Shown here: piece by piece, positions 7,492 to 15,476 of the stretch
How the letters are laid out: each line of letters begins with the position of its first letter
Numbering within the stretch: the stretch's first letter is position 1
Assembly (NCBI GenBank): GCA_023399375.1
Contig: JAEWPX010000084.1
Span: forward strand, 1-35,328
Source: Pseudomonadota bacterium
GTDB lineage: Bacteria; Desulfobacterota; Desulfovibrionia; Desulfovibrionales; Desulfovibrionaceae
DNA length: 35,328 nt
Direction: 5' to 3'
Made by a program: the position numbers and the translations under genes
The notes under the pieces: model-generated
Seen by the model: only the letters and a program-made list of their open reading frames with translations
Database searches by the model: none
Told to the model about the DNA's origin: nothing

Positions 7492-8295
7492 ATGGACTTG
7501 ATTTCAGTTGATGCCGACAAATGCAAAAAGGACGGGCTGTGCGTGCTCGAGTGCCCGACCAGGGCGCTTGAGCTGGACGCCTCGGGTGGTCCGGTCGTGG
7601 CCGATGCCGCCATCTGCAACGCCTGCGGGCACTGCGTGGCCGTTTGTCCCCACGGTGCGCTCGCCAACACCAAGGTGGAAGCGGTCGATCCGGCCGCCGG
7701 CGTGCTCGGAAACCTCGCGTCCTGGCCCGCGCCCGAGGCGGTGGACGGGCTGCTGCGTGGCCGGCGCTCCATCCGCGCCTACAAGGAAAAGCCGGTCGCC
7801 CGGGAGCTCGCGGAAGAGTTGCTCGATGTCGCCCGCTATGCGCCCACGGCCTCCAACGTCCAGGAGATCCGCTGGATCGTCACCGTCGATCCGGCCAAGG
7901 TGCGGGAACTCGCCGCGCTGACGGCGGCGTGGTTCGCCGGCGACAATAGCCGGCCCGTGCTGACGCGCTACGCGGCGTTATGGAACGGGGGACTCGACGT
8001 GTACCTGCGCGGCGCGCCGGCCCTGGTCGTGATCCATACCGAGGCGGAGATGCGCTTCGGCGCGGCGGATACCGGCATTGCGTTGACGTTTCTGGAGCTT
8101 GCCGCGGTTTCGCGCGGCCTCGGCACCTGCTGGGCCGGACTGCTCACGTTCGCGGCCAACGGGGACGCGGCCCTGCGCGCGGCGCTCGGCGTGCCCGAGG
8201 ACCATCTGGTCCAGGGCGGGCTCATGCTCGGCTACCCCAAGGCGCGCTATGCCGCCGTGCCGCCGCGCAACCCCGTGCAGGCGCGCTGGTTGTAG
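7492..8295 (+). CDS. Ferredoxin-nitroreductase fusion protein
   Basis: A 267-residue protein. Residues about 1-60 form a two-cluster ferredoxin domain: CKKDGLCVLECP and CNACGHCVAVCP. The rest is a nitroreductase domain: RGRRSIRAYKEKPV, YAPTASN (flavin contact), GAPALVVIHT, LGTCWAGLL, LMLGYPKARY and a C-terminal PPRNPVQARWL. Such proteins pass electrons from the iron-sulfur clusters to FMN and reduce nitro- or other electrophilic compounds; the natural substrate is not visible. The start at 7492 has a perfect AAGGAGG 5 bases upstream. It follows a diverged relative by 396 bases, which suggests an old tandem duplication. Confidence 0.92.
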   Translation: MDLISVDADKCKKDGLCVLECPTRALELDASGGPVVADAAICNACGHCVAVCPHGALANTKVEAVDPAAGVLGNLASWPAPEAVDGLLRGRRSIRAYKEKPVARELAEELLDVARYAPTASNVQEIRWIVTVDPAKVRELAALTAAWFAGDNSRPVLTRYAALWNGGLDVYLRGAPALVVIHTEAEMRFGAADTGIALTFLELAAVSRGLGTCWAGLLTFAANGDAALRAALGVPEDHLVQGGLMLGYPKARYAAVPPRNPVQARWL

Positions 8296-8350
8296 GAAAC
8301 CGTCGGGGCGGAGCCGTCCGGGCATATGGCGTCGCGCGCTGCGACGACGC

Positions 8351-10459
8351 CTACGCCGGTTCCGCCTTGAGGATCACAAGCGTGATGTCGTCGTCGCGCG
8401 GGGCTCCGGCCTGGAAATCGGCCACGTCCTTGTGCCCGGCGGCCAGGATCTCCTCGGCCGAGGCCGCGGCGTTGGCCCGTAGCACTTCACGGAAACGGTC
8501 CTTGCCGTACATCTCGCCGGCGGGATTGCGCGCCTCCCAGATGCCGTCCGTGCCGAGGGCCAGCACCTGCCCCGGCTTGAGGCCGGGATGGGACTGTCCT
8601 TCGTAGACGAAGTCGGGAAGAACGCCGAGCGGCAGGCCCGGTCCGAAAAGCTCCTCGAAGGCGTCGGTTGCGGGGTCGTAGACGAGGGCCGGGTCGTGTC
8701 CGGCCCGGGCCCACTCCAGATGGCCGTCCGGGGCGAGGCCGCCGCGGACCAGGCGCAGCGCGAAAAGTGTCAGGAACCGCCCGGAATCCATGGTGTCCTC
8801 GCACAAAAGCCCGTTGGCCAGGGTGAGCAGGGCGGCCGGGTCGGCCTTGGCTGCGCGGCCGCCGCGCAAAAGCGCGCGCCCCGTGGCCATGAAGAGCGCC
8901 GCCGCGATGCCGTGCCCCGTGGCGTCGCCCACGATCACGTCCAGCCCCCCTTCGCCGTCGTCGGTCATTTTGAGAAAGTCGAAATAGTCGCCGCCGGTCT
9001 CGTCGCAAAAGCGCGTGGAGCCGGCGATGGAAAGCCCGGGCAGCCTGGGCGGCGCGGCGGGCAGGAGGTTTTGCTGCACCTCCATGGCAAGCAGCATGTC
9101 CTGCTTGAGCCGCAGCCGCTCGGCCAGCTTGGGGGCCATCTCGTTGAAGGTCTTGGCCAGGTCGGCCAGCTCGTCGCGGCTCGTGACCGGGGCGCGGCAG
9201 GCCAGGTCGCCCTGGGCCAGTCTGCCCGCCGCCGCGCAAAGCGCCATGACGGGTCTGGTCACGGCCCGCGCGCCGAAGCCGGCCAGGAGGACCGCGCCGG
9301 CCACGGCAAGCAGGCTCACGCCCACGACCACGGCGATCATGCCGTGCGTGCGGGCGAGGATCGCGGCCTCGGCCGAATCGGCCTGGCGCAGCACCGCCTC
9401 GCGCGGCACGAGCACGAGCAGCCCGGCCGGCGTGTCCGGAAAGGGTTTGAACACGGCGAAATACGCCTGCCCCCCCATCTGTATGGAAAGCTGCTCCGGC
9501 TTCTTGGAGACGATGGCTCTGTCGAGCCGGACCGCGTCGCCGGGGGCGGCGGAAGCGAATGGTTCGGGCGTGGGCGTTGTCTTCCAGCTTTGCGCCGCAT
9601 CCAGGAAGCTCTGGCTGCCGATGACGAACAGATGGCCCGAATCCCCGGGCGCGGCGTGCACGAGCAGCGCCTTTACGCCCTTGCCCCAGCGCCGCGACAG
9701 GTCGCTTTCCGGCAGCATCGCCTCGAACGGGGCGTCGATGGCGGCGACGCCGAGCAGCTTGCCTGCGGCGTCGTAGACCGGCCCGGATACCGTGGCCGTC
9801 AGCCTCCCCGTGGACGCGTCCACCAGGATGCTCCAGGACGTTTCCTTGCGGGCCAGGGCGCTCGTATACCACGGACGCGTGCGCGGATCGTAGTCGTCGG
9901 GCATGCGCCCGTGGCCGGGATAGGACACCATGAGCCCGTCGGGCAGGGCGACGTAGGCCCAGAGCATGTTTTCCGCGAGCTTGCGTCGCAGCACGCGCAT
10001 GGTGGGGGCCAGCAAGGCGAGCTGTGCGGCCGGTTCCGGTTGCACGCGCGTCCCGCCCCCGCCGGGGAGGCTCAGCGACATGGCGGCGGCCGTGGCCGGC
10101 ACGGGGTAGTTCGGCAGCGTGGCGAGCCCCTGGGGAATGCCGGCGGCGGCGTCGAAAGTCGCGTCCGCGGCAGGGACGGTTCCGGCGAGCGGGTGCGACG
10201 TCAGGGCCGTGCGCGTTTCCTGGCCCAGAAGCGCCAGGGACAGCTCCATCATTCTTCTGTTGTCGTCGAGGTCCTCGCCGATGAGGTCCACCATGAGCGC
10301 CAATTCCTGCTCGGCGGCGCGGCGATAGGCGTCGGCGGCGCGGGCGGCCAGTTCGTGGCCGAGCAGCCGGCCTTCGTACACGGCGTAAAAGCATACGCCC
10401 ACGAGCGGCGGCACGGCCAGGGCCAGAAGGACGAGCAGGAGCTTGGTGCGGATGCGCAT
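8351..10459 (-). CDS. Membrane-bound PP2C/SpoIIE phosphatase with Cache and HAMP domains
   Basis: A 702-residue sensor. An N-terminal membrane helix (LLLVLLALAVPPLVGVCFYAV) is followed by a large extracytoplasmic region with the double-Cache signature DPRTRPWYTSA, a second membrane helix near residues 375-400 (MIAVVVGVSLLAVAGAVLLAGF), a HAMP linker (ARAVTRPVMAL) and a cytoplasmic SpoIIE/PP2C domain: VQQNLLP, GGDYFDF, GDATGHGIAAALFMA, GTDGIWEARN, RDDDITLVIL, with the metal-binding Asp residues present. It should dephosphorylate a STAS protein in response to an external small molecule. The ATG at 10459 follows GAGGA by 4-5 bases. The STAS protein at 2337-2672 is a plausible but unproven target. 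Confidence 0.9.
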   Translation of the reverse strand: MRIRTKLLLVLLALAVPPLVGVCFYAVYEGRLLGHELAARAADAYRRAAEQELALMVDLIGEDLDDNRRMMELSLALLGQETRTALTSHPLAGTVPAADATFDAAAGIPQGLATLPNYPVPATAAAMSLSLPGGGGTRVQPEPAAQLALLAPTMRVLRRKLAENMLWAYVALPDGLMVSYPGHGRMPDDYDPRTRPWYTSALARKETSWSILVDASTGRLTATVSGPVYDAAGKLLGVAAIDAPFEAMLPESDLSRRWGKGVKALLVHAAPGDSGHLFVIGSQSFLDAAQSWKTTPTPEPFASAAPGDAVRLDRAIVSKKPEQLSIQMGGQAYFAVFKPFPDTPAGLLVLVPREAVLRQADSAEAAILARTHGMIAVVVGVSLLAVAGAVLLAGFGARAVTRPVMALCAAAGRLAQGDLACRAPVTSRDELADLAKTFNEMAPKLAERLRLKQDMLLAMEVQQNLLPAAPPRLPGLSIAGSTRFCDETGGDYFDFLKMTDDGEGGLDVIVGDATGHGIAAALFMATGRALLRGGRAAKADPAALLTLANGLLCEDTMDSGRFLTLFALRLVRGGLAPDGHLEWARAGHDPALVYDPATDAFEELFGPGLPLGVLPDFVYEGQSHPGLKPGQVLALGTDGIWEARNPAGEMYGKDRFREVLRANAAASAEEILAAGHKDVADFQAGAPRDDDITLVILKAEPA

Positions 10460-10566
10460 GAATTCCTCGGCGGCCGCGTCGCGACGCCGCGGCGGGGATG
10501 ATCCCTGTCGGATATGCGCGGTTTTATGCCGCGGCTTGCGCTTTGGCAAGAAGCCGGCCAGGCCGC

Positions 10567-10595
10567 TTGACAGGGGGGGGCGGCGGGGGTAATGA
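10567..10595 (+). promoter_or_regulatory. Candidate promoter of the rpsF operon
   Basis: A perfect TTGACA at 10567-10572, 17-base G-rich spacer, and TAATGA at 10590-10595 as a poor -10. The operon start is 71 bases further on. It is the best -35 in the 206-base divergent gap. Confidence 0.4.
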
Positions 10596-10665
10596 CTCCG
10601 GCTCGCCTTGCTCTTTCCGATGGGCCGCACCCGGGAGAAAGGGCCACAGACCACAAGGAGGAACC

Positions 10666-10974
10666 ATGCGGAAGTACGAAGCCCTGCTGCTGCTCTCTCC
10701 CGAGCTCGCAGCCGACAACCGGCAGGAAATCCTCGAGAACCTCAAAGGGGTTCTCGAACGCCAGGACGCCGCCATGCTGGCCGTGGACGAGTGGGGGATG
10801 CGCGAGCTCGCCTACCCCGTCCAGAAGAAGACCCGCGGCCACTACACGCGTTTCGAATTCGCCGCCCCGGCCACGGCCATCGCCGAATTCGAACGCATCG
10901 TGCGCATCACCGACGGCATCATGAAGTTCGTCACCGTCAAGCTCGCCGACAAGTACGTGCCTGAGGGAGCCTAA
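10666..10974 (+). CDS. rpsF: 30S ribosomal protein S6
   Basis: A 102-residue protein beginning MRKYEALLLLSPEL, with the conserved ERIVRITDGIMKFVTVKL region. S6 binds S18 in the platform of the small subunit. AAGGAGG lies 5 bases before the ATG at 10666. It heads the classical order rpsF-rpsR-rplI-dnaB, with 3 bases to rpsR. No single-strand-binding or PriB gene sits between S6 and S18, unlike in several other bacteria. Confidence 0.97.
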   Translation: MRKYEALLLLSPELAADNRQEILENLKGVLERQDAAMLAVDEWGMRELAYPVQKKTRGHYTRFEFAAPATAIAEFERIVRITDGIMKFVTVKLADKYVPEGA

Positions 10975-10977
10975 GCC

Positions 10978-11235
10978 ATGGCGTTCAAGAAGAAATTCAC
11001 CCCGAAAAAGAAGTTCTGCCGTTTTTGCGCCAACAAGAACCTGCCCATCGACTACAAGCGTCCGGACATCCTCAAGGATTTCGTCACGGAGCGGGGCAAG
11101 ATCATCGCCCGGCGCATCACCGGCACCTGCGCCAAGTGTCAGCGTCGCCTGACCCTGCAGATCAAGCGCGCCCGGCAGATGGCCCTTCTGTACTACACGG
11201 CCACCCATAGCGCCGAGCACCTCAAGAAAATGTAA
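10978..11235 (+). CDS. rpsR: 30S ribosomal protein S18 (zinc-type)
   Basis: An 85-residue basic protein with the S18 core IDYKRPDILKDFVTERGKI and TLQIKRARQMALLYY. It carries two CxxC pairs (CRFC at 14-17 and CAKC), the cysteine-containing form of S18 that can bind zinc. It starts 3 bases after rpsF and is followed by rplI after 12 bases. Confidence 0.97.
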   Translation: MAFKKKFTPKKKFCRFCANKNLPIDYKRPDILKDFVTERGKIIARRITGTCAKCQRRLTLQIKRARQMALLYYTATHSAEHLKKM

Positions 11236-11247
11236 GGTAGGGACGCC

Positions 11248-11796
11248 ATGGAACTGATTTTGCGCGCGGACGTGGAGAGCCTGGGCCGCCTTGGCGACAA
11301 GGTTTCGGTCAAGCCCGGTTACGGCCGCAATTATCTGATACCCCAGGGACTGGCCATGCTGGCCACTGACGCCAACCTGCGTCGTTTCGAAAACGAGCGC
11401 AAAAAACTGCAGGCCAAGCGCGACGCGCTGGCTTCCGCCGCCCAGGGCCTGGCCGACAAGATCGCCGCGGTCGAGGTCGTCATCGAGGTGCGCGTGGGTG
11501 AGGGCGACAAGCTCTACGGCTCCGTCACCTCCGGCATCATCGCCGACAAGCTCGGCGAACTCGGCGTTGAGGTCGATCGCAAGAAGATCGTGCTGGACGA
11601 GCCCATCCGGGCCCTAGGCCAGTACGACGTGGCGGTTAAGCTCATGCCCGAAGTGCGCGGCATCGTGAAGGTGTCCGTCGTCCGTCAGGGCGGCGTCGAA
11701 GAAGAGGAAGTTCTTGCCGCGCCGGCCGCCGCCGCGCCGGCCGGGGCCGAAACCTCCGCCGAAGCCAGTGGACAGCCCGAGGAAGAAACCGCGTAA
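11248..11796 (+). CDS. rplI: 50S ribosomal protein L9 with extended C-terminus
   Basis: A 182-residue protein. The N-terminal RNA-binding domain is intact (GRLGDKVSVKPGYGRNYLIPQGLA), then the long connecting helix and the C-terminal domain ending near VSVVRQGG. L9 is usually about 150 residues; the extra 30 or so are Ala/Glu-rich and acidic. This tail overlaps the beginning of dnaB in another frame. AAGGTAGGGA precedes the ATG. Confidence 0.96.
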   Translation: MELILRADVESLGRLGDKVSVKPGYGRNYLIPQGLAMLATDANLRRFENERKKLQAKRDALASAAQGLADKIAAVEVVIEVRVGEGDKLYGSVTSGIIADKLGELGVEVDRKKIVLDEPIRALGQYDVAVKLMPEVRGIVKVSVVRQGGVEEEEVLAAPAAAAPAGAETSAEASGQPEEETA

Positions 11797-13225
11797 CGCC
11801 AAGTCTTCCGGCCTTGTCGGAAGCGGCGAGCCGCTGACCGGGCAGGCCCTGGAGCGGGTCTCCGCAGACGTCCTTAAAAAAGTCCCCCCCCAGAACCTCG
11901 AAGCCGAACAGGCGGTTCTGGGGGGGATTTTGCTGCAAAATTCCATCCTGTTCAATCTCGTCGACCTCGTCGGCGAAGACGATTTCTACTCCCCGGCCCA
12001 CCGCCTCATCTATCAGGCGATCCTCGATCTTTCGCGCCAAAACGCCCCCATCGACCTCGTGTCCCTGGCCGAGGGCCTGCGCGCGTCCGGACGCCTGGAC
12101 GAGGTCGGCGGCCCGGCCTACCTGGCCGACCTGACCTCCTCCACCATCGCCGCGGCCAACGCCCTGCACCATGCCGGCATCGTCCGGGAAAAGGCCGTGC
12201 AGCGCAAGCTCATCGGCGCGGCCGTGGATATCATCTCCCGCTGCTACGAGGGCGGCCAGGAAACCGAAAAGCTCCTCGACGAATCCGAGCAGGCCATCTT
12301 CGCCATCGCCGACTCGCGCACGACCAAGGGCCTGCACTCCTCCAAGGACCTCGTCACCCGCGTTTTCGAGCAGATCGAAAAGCGCATGGAGAACAAGGAG
12401 CTCGTCACCGGCGTGCCCACGGGCTACTACCAGTTCGACGAATACACCGCCGGCCTGCAGCCCTCGGACCTCATCATCATCGCCGGCCGGCCCTCCATGG
12501 GCAAGACCGCGTTCGCCATGAATGTGGCCATGCGCGGCGCGGCCATGCACGGCGTGCCCACCGCCGTCTTCTCGCTCGAAATGTCCATGGAGCAGATCAT
12601 GCAGCGCATGCTCTGCTGTTGGGGCAAGGTGGACCTGGCCAAGCTGCGCCGGGGACGTCTGGACGACGAGGACTGGGCCAAGCTTTACGACGCCGCCAAT
12701 CATCTTTCGGCCTCGCCCATCTTCGTGGACGACACCCCGGCCATCACCACCATGGACCTGCGCGCCCGCTGCCGGCGCTTAAAGGCCGAGCACGGCCTGG
12801 GGCTCATCGTGGTGGACTACTTGCAGCTCATGCGCGCCTCGCGCCACATCGATTCGCGCGAGCAGGAGATTTCCGACATTTCCCGCAGCCTCAAGGCGCT
12901 GGCCAAGGAACTGCACGTGCCCGTCATCGCGCTGTCTCAGCTCAACCGCAAGGTCGAGGAGCGCGCGGACAAGCGTCCCATGATGTCCGACCTGCGCGAA
13001 TCCGGGGCCATCGAGCAGGACGCCGACGTCATCATCTTCCTCTACCGCGCCGCCGCCTACAAGAAGAAGGAAGAGCTCACGCCCGAGGACAACGTGGCCG
13101 AAATCATCATCGGCAAGCAGCGCAACGGACCCACAGGCATGGTGCGGCTGACTTTTTTCAAGGAATCCACGGCGTTCGAGAACCTCTCCGACATCCCGCC
13201 CCCGTCCGAACTGGGCTTCGGCTAG
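11768..13225 (+). CDS. dnaB: Replicative DNA helicase DnaB
   Basis: About 485 residues. The N-terminal domain starts at PPQNLEAEQAVLGGILL; the RecA-like domain has Walker A GRPSMGKT, Walker B VVDYLQLM and the conserved QLNRKVEERADKRPMMSDLRESGAIEQDAD. No intein is present. The start is uncertain: no ATG precedes the conserved part, and I prefer the GTG at 11768, which overlaps rplI by 29 bases; a TTG at 11714 behind GAGGAAG is the alternative (503 residues, 83-base overlap). Translation is probably coupled to rplI. DnaB unwinds the fork during chromosome replication. A hairpin repeat follows the stop codon. Confidence 0.95.
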   Translation: MDSPRKKPRNAKSSGLVGSGEPLTGQALERVSADVLKKVPPQNLEAEQAVLGGILLQNSILFNLVDLVGEDDFYSPAHRLIYQAILDLSRQNAPIDLVSLAEGLRASGRLDEVGGPAYLADLTSSTIAAANALHHAGIVREKAVQRKLIGAAVDIISRCYEGGQETEKLLDESEQAIFAIADSRTTKGLHSSKDLVTRVFEQIEKRMENKELVTGVPTGYYQFDEYTAGLQPSDLIIIAGRPSMGKTAFAMNVAMRGAAMHGVPTAVFSLEMSMEQIMQRMLCCWGKVDLAKLRRGRLDDEDWAKLYDAANHLSASPIFVDDTPAITTMDLRARCRRLKAEHGLGLIVVDYLQLMRASRHIDSREQEISDISRSLKALAKELHVPVIALSQLNRKVEERADKRPMMSDLRESGAIEQDADVIIFLYRAAAYKKKEELTPEDNVAEIIIGKQRNGPTGMVRLTFFKESTAFENLSDIPPPSELGFG

Positions 13226-13230
13226 GGACG

Positions 13231-13297
13231 GGGAGGGGGAGCAGGGAAAATGCCTCCGGCGGCCAGAAGGGGCCGGGGGCCCCTCCTGGACCACCCC
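13231..13297 (+). repeat. Dispersed intergenic hairpin repeat, copy 2
   Basis: Purine-rich lead, then ATGCCTCCGGCGGCCAG, a stem CCAG-A-AGGGGCC / GGCCCCT-C-CTGG (13263-13289, one A.C mismatch, GGG loop) and GGACCACCCC. It starts 5 bases after dnaB, same orientation. The 48 bases at 13250-13297 match the reverse complement of copy 4 at 47 positions. Confidence 0.8.
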
Positions 13298-13359
13298 GCC
13301 CTGTGGCACTTGGTTCCCCAAACGGTTGTTCCGCCATCTGGACGGCAATTGCGGGACGC

Positions 13360-13365
13360 TATATT
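13360..13365 (+). promoter_or_regulatory. Possible -10 element upstream of the phenylacetate-CoA ligase gene
   Basis: TATATT in an AT-rich patch about 90 bases before the start codon. No matching -35 is seen at 16-18 bases, so only the -10 is proposed. Confidence 0.25.
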
Positions 13366-13455
13366 ACGTTGAAAGTTTTTGGGGGGAAGAGGGGGTTTCT
13401 CCCCACACCTTCATTCCCCTCCGCATGCGCACGCAGAGCGCGCAAAGGAGCGGCC

Positions 13456-14754
13456 GTGTATTACGATGCAGCGGAAGGGCTTTCGAGGCCCGAGATCGAG
13501 CGGTTGCAGCTAAAGCGCCTGAAAACGACGCTCAGGCAGGCGGCGAAATCGCCGTTTTACGCGCAGCGCTTCAAGGAGTGCGGCGTCGATCCCGAGGCTG
13601 TCACGAGCCTCGACGACGTCAGGCGCCTGCCGTTTACCACCAAGCAGGACCTGCGCGACAGCTACCCGGACAAGCTGCTCGCCCTGCCGCAAAGCGAAAT
13701 GGTGCGCATGCACGTCTCCTCCGGCACTACCGGCACGCCCACGGTCATCTACCATACGAAAAACGACCTGGACTGGTGGGCGTCGCTCATGGCGCGCTGC
13801 ATGCACATGGTGGGGCTACGCAAGGAAGACGTCATCCAGAACATGTCCGGCTACGGCCTTTTCACCGGCGGGCTCGGCATCCACTGCGGCGCGGAAAAGC
13901 TCGGCTGCCTGACCATTCCCGCCGGCGCGGGCAACAGCCACCGCCAGATCAAGCTGCTCATGGACTTCAAGGTCACGGGCATCCACATCATTCCGTCCTA
14001 CGCCCTGTACCTGTCCACGGTCTTCGCCGAGATGGGCATCGATCCGCGCACGCTGCCGCTGCGCATTGCCCTGGTCGGGGCCGAGCCCTACACCGAGGAG
14101 ACGCGCCGTCGCCTGGAAGATCTCTACGACATGAAGTGCTACAACTCCTACGGCCTATCCGAAATGAACGGCCCTGGCGTCGCCTTCGAGTGCCGGGAGC
14201 AGCACGGCATGCACGTCTGGGAGGACGCCTATCTGCCCGAGATCGTGGACCCGGCCACGGGCGAGCCCGTGCCCGACGGCGAGCTCGGCGAACTCGTCAT
14301 GACGAGCCTCGGACGTGAGGGCATGCCCATCATCCGTTACCGCACCCGCGACATGACGCGCTTTCTGCCCGGAACCTGCCCGTGCGGCCGCGAACACCGC
14401 CGCCTCGACCGCTTGCAGGGCCGCTGCGACGACATGATGATCGTCAAGGGCTGTAACATCTTCCCCATGCAGATCGAGCGCATCCTCATGGCCATGCCCG
14501 AGGTCGGCCAGAACTACCTGATCATGCTCGAGCGCGACGGGTTCATCGATAACCTGCGGATCAAGGTGGAGATTCGCGACGAGTACTTCGTGGAGGACAT
14601 GCGCCAGCTGGCCGCTTTGCAAAAACGCATCGTGGCGCGGCTTCGCGACGAAATCCTGGTCACGCCCAAGGTGGAGCTCGTGGAGCGCAATTCCTTGCCC
14701 AAGTCCGAGGGCAAGGCCACGCGCGTCATCGACAATCGGGAGAAGGGCGCGTGA
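13456..14754 (+). CDS. paaK: Phenylacetate-CoA ligase (AMP-forming)
   Basis: A 432-residue adenylate-forming enzyme starting at a GTG 5 bases after AAAGGAG. Motifs: the phosphate loop SSGTTGTPTV, YGLSEMNGPGVAFEC (aryl-CoA ligase type), YRTRDMTRFLPGTCPCGREHRR, GRCDDMMIVKG and a C-terminal LPKSEGKATR with the catalytic Lys. It activates phenylacetate or a related aryl acid to its CoA ester with ATP. In anaerobes such genes often serve aromatic amino-acid fermentation products; no partner oxidoreductase is adjacent here. It overlaps the next gene by 4 bases (GTGA). Confidence 0.9.
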   Translation: MYYDAAEGLSRPEIERLQLKRLKTTLRQAAKSPFYAQRFKECGVDPEAVTSLDDVRRLPFTTKQDLRDSYPDKLLALPQSEMVRMHVSSGTTGTPTVIYHTKNDLDWWASLMARCMHMVGLRKEDVIQNMSGYGLFTGGLGIHCGAEKLGCLTIPAGAGNSHRQIKLLMDFKVTGIHIIPSYALYLSTVFAEMGIDPRTLPLRIALVGAEPYTEETRRRLEDLYDMKCYNSYGLSEMNGPGVAFECREQHGMHVWEDAYLPEIVDPATGEPVPDGELGELVMTSLGREGMPIIRYRTRDMTRFLPGTCPCGREHRRLDRLQGRCDDMMIVKGCNIFPMQIERILMAMPEVGQNYLIMLERDGFIDNLRIKVEIRDEYFVEDMRQLAALQKRIVARLRDEILVTPKVELVERNSLPKSEGKATRVIDNREKGA

Positions 14755-15257
14755 CGGTCGCCTTCGTCGTCTTGTTCCTGCTTGTGCTGCTGGCGTGCCT
14801 GACGCTCCACGTTTTCGGGCTGCCGGCGAACTGGCTGCTGCTCGGGCTCGTGGCGCTCTGGGACTATTTCCATCCCGCGCCGCACCTGGGGTTCGCCTTT
14901 TACGCCATGCTCGTGTGCGTGGGGCTGGCCGGCGAAGCGGTGGAGCTTTTCGCCCAGCTCTTTGGCGCGAAGAAATACGGGGCCACGGGCAAGGGGAACC
15001 TGGGCGGGTTTCTCGGCGCGTTTGCCGGCGCATTGCTCGGCGCGCCTTTTTTTCTCGGCATCGGAGCCCTGTTCGGGGCCGTTGCCGGCGCGTTTCTCGG
15101 CTGCTATGTCTTCGAGCGCGCCCATGGGCGCGACGACGCCGCAGCACGTCGGGCCGCCATGGGGGCCATGTACGGCAAGGTGTTCGGCATGACCGCCAAG
15201 GTCGCCTGCGGCGTCGTCATGTGGGTGGCCACCGCCCGAGCCCTGTGGCCGGCGTAG
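14751..15257 (+). CDS. DUF456 family membrane protein
   Basis: A 168-residue very hydrophobic protein. The N-terminus is a membrane helix (VAFVVLFLLVLLACLTLHVFGLP), followed by a second helix and a glycine-rich membrane block (KGNLGGFLGAFAGALLGAPFF, then GALFGAVAGAFLGC) typical of DUF456. The role of the family is unknown. Its GTG start overlaps the stop codon of the upstream ligase gene, so translation is coupled. A hairpin repeat begins 17 bases after its stop. Confidence 0.85.
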   Translation: MTVAFVVLFLLVLLACLTLHVFGLPANWLLLGLVALWDYFHPAPHLGFAFYAMLVCVGLAGEAVELFAQLFGAKKYGATGKGNLGGFLGAFAGALLGAPFFLGIGALFGAVAGAFLGCYVFERAHGRDDAAARRAAMGAMYGKVFGMTAKVACGVVMWVATARALWPA

Positions 15258-15274
15258 CTCGTGGAGTGGTAATT

Positions 15275-15335
15275 GGGGAGAGGGGAACGCCTCCGGCGGC
15301 CAAAGGGCTGGTGCCCTCTGGACTCCCTTTTCGGG
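15275..15335 (+). repeat. Dispersed intergenic hairpin repeat, copy 3
   Basis: GGGGAGAGGGGAACGCCTCC, then CCA-A-AGGGC, loop TGGT, GCCCT-C-TGG (15300-15321) and GGACTCCCTTTTCGGG. Same outline as copy 2 but a shorter, different inner stem that still pairs. ACG replaces the ATG seen in copies 1 and 2. A T-run at 15356-15362 follows. Confidence 0.75.
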
Positions 15336-15476
15336 TTCAGGCCGGCTCCTTGGCATTTTTTTGAGGTGAGACGGATTTTTGTCAGGGCCAGATATTTTTG
15401 AGTGAAGTTCGTTGTTGCGATGGTCGGTCCGTGCCGGGCAGGCTTCGGGGACACGACGCGAGGAGAAGGAAGCGCC

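Noticed and set aside
8334..8350. Hairpin between the ferredoxin-nitroreductase and phosphatase genes as terminator
   Set aside because: A GC-rich inverted repeat is present (GGCGTCG and CGACGCC) but no T-run follows on either strand.
8588..10501. Forward frame of over 600 codons opposite the SpoIIE phosphatase
   Set aside because: The reverse frame has complete Cache, HAMP and PP2C motifs; the forward one is His/Gly/Arg-rich with no domain.
13304..13318. Possible sigma-54 promoter TGGCAC before paaK
   Set aside because: Ten bases after GG the sequence is CC instead of the near-invariant GC.
15340..15476. Possible threonine attenuator or riboswitch before thrC
   Set aside because: There is an AT-rich leader and a T-run, but only a 3-bp stem before it and no leader peptide rich in Thr codons.
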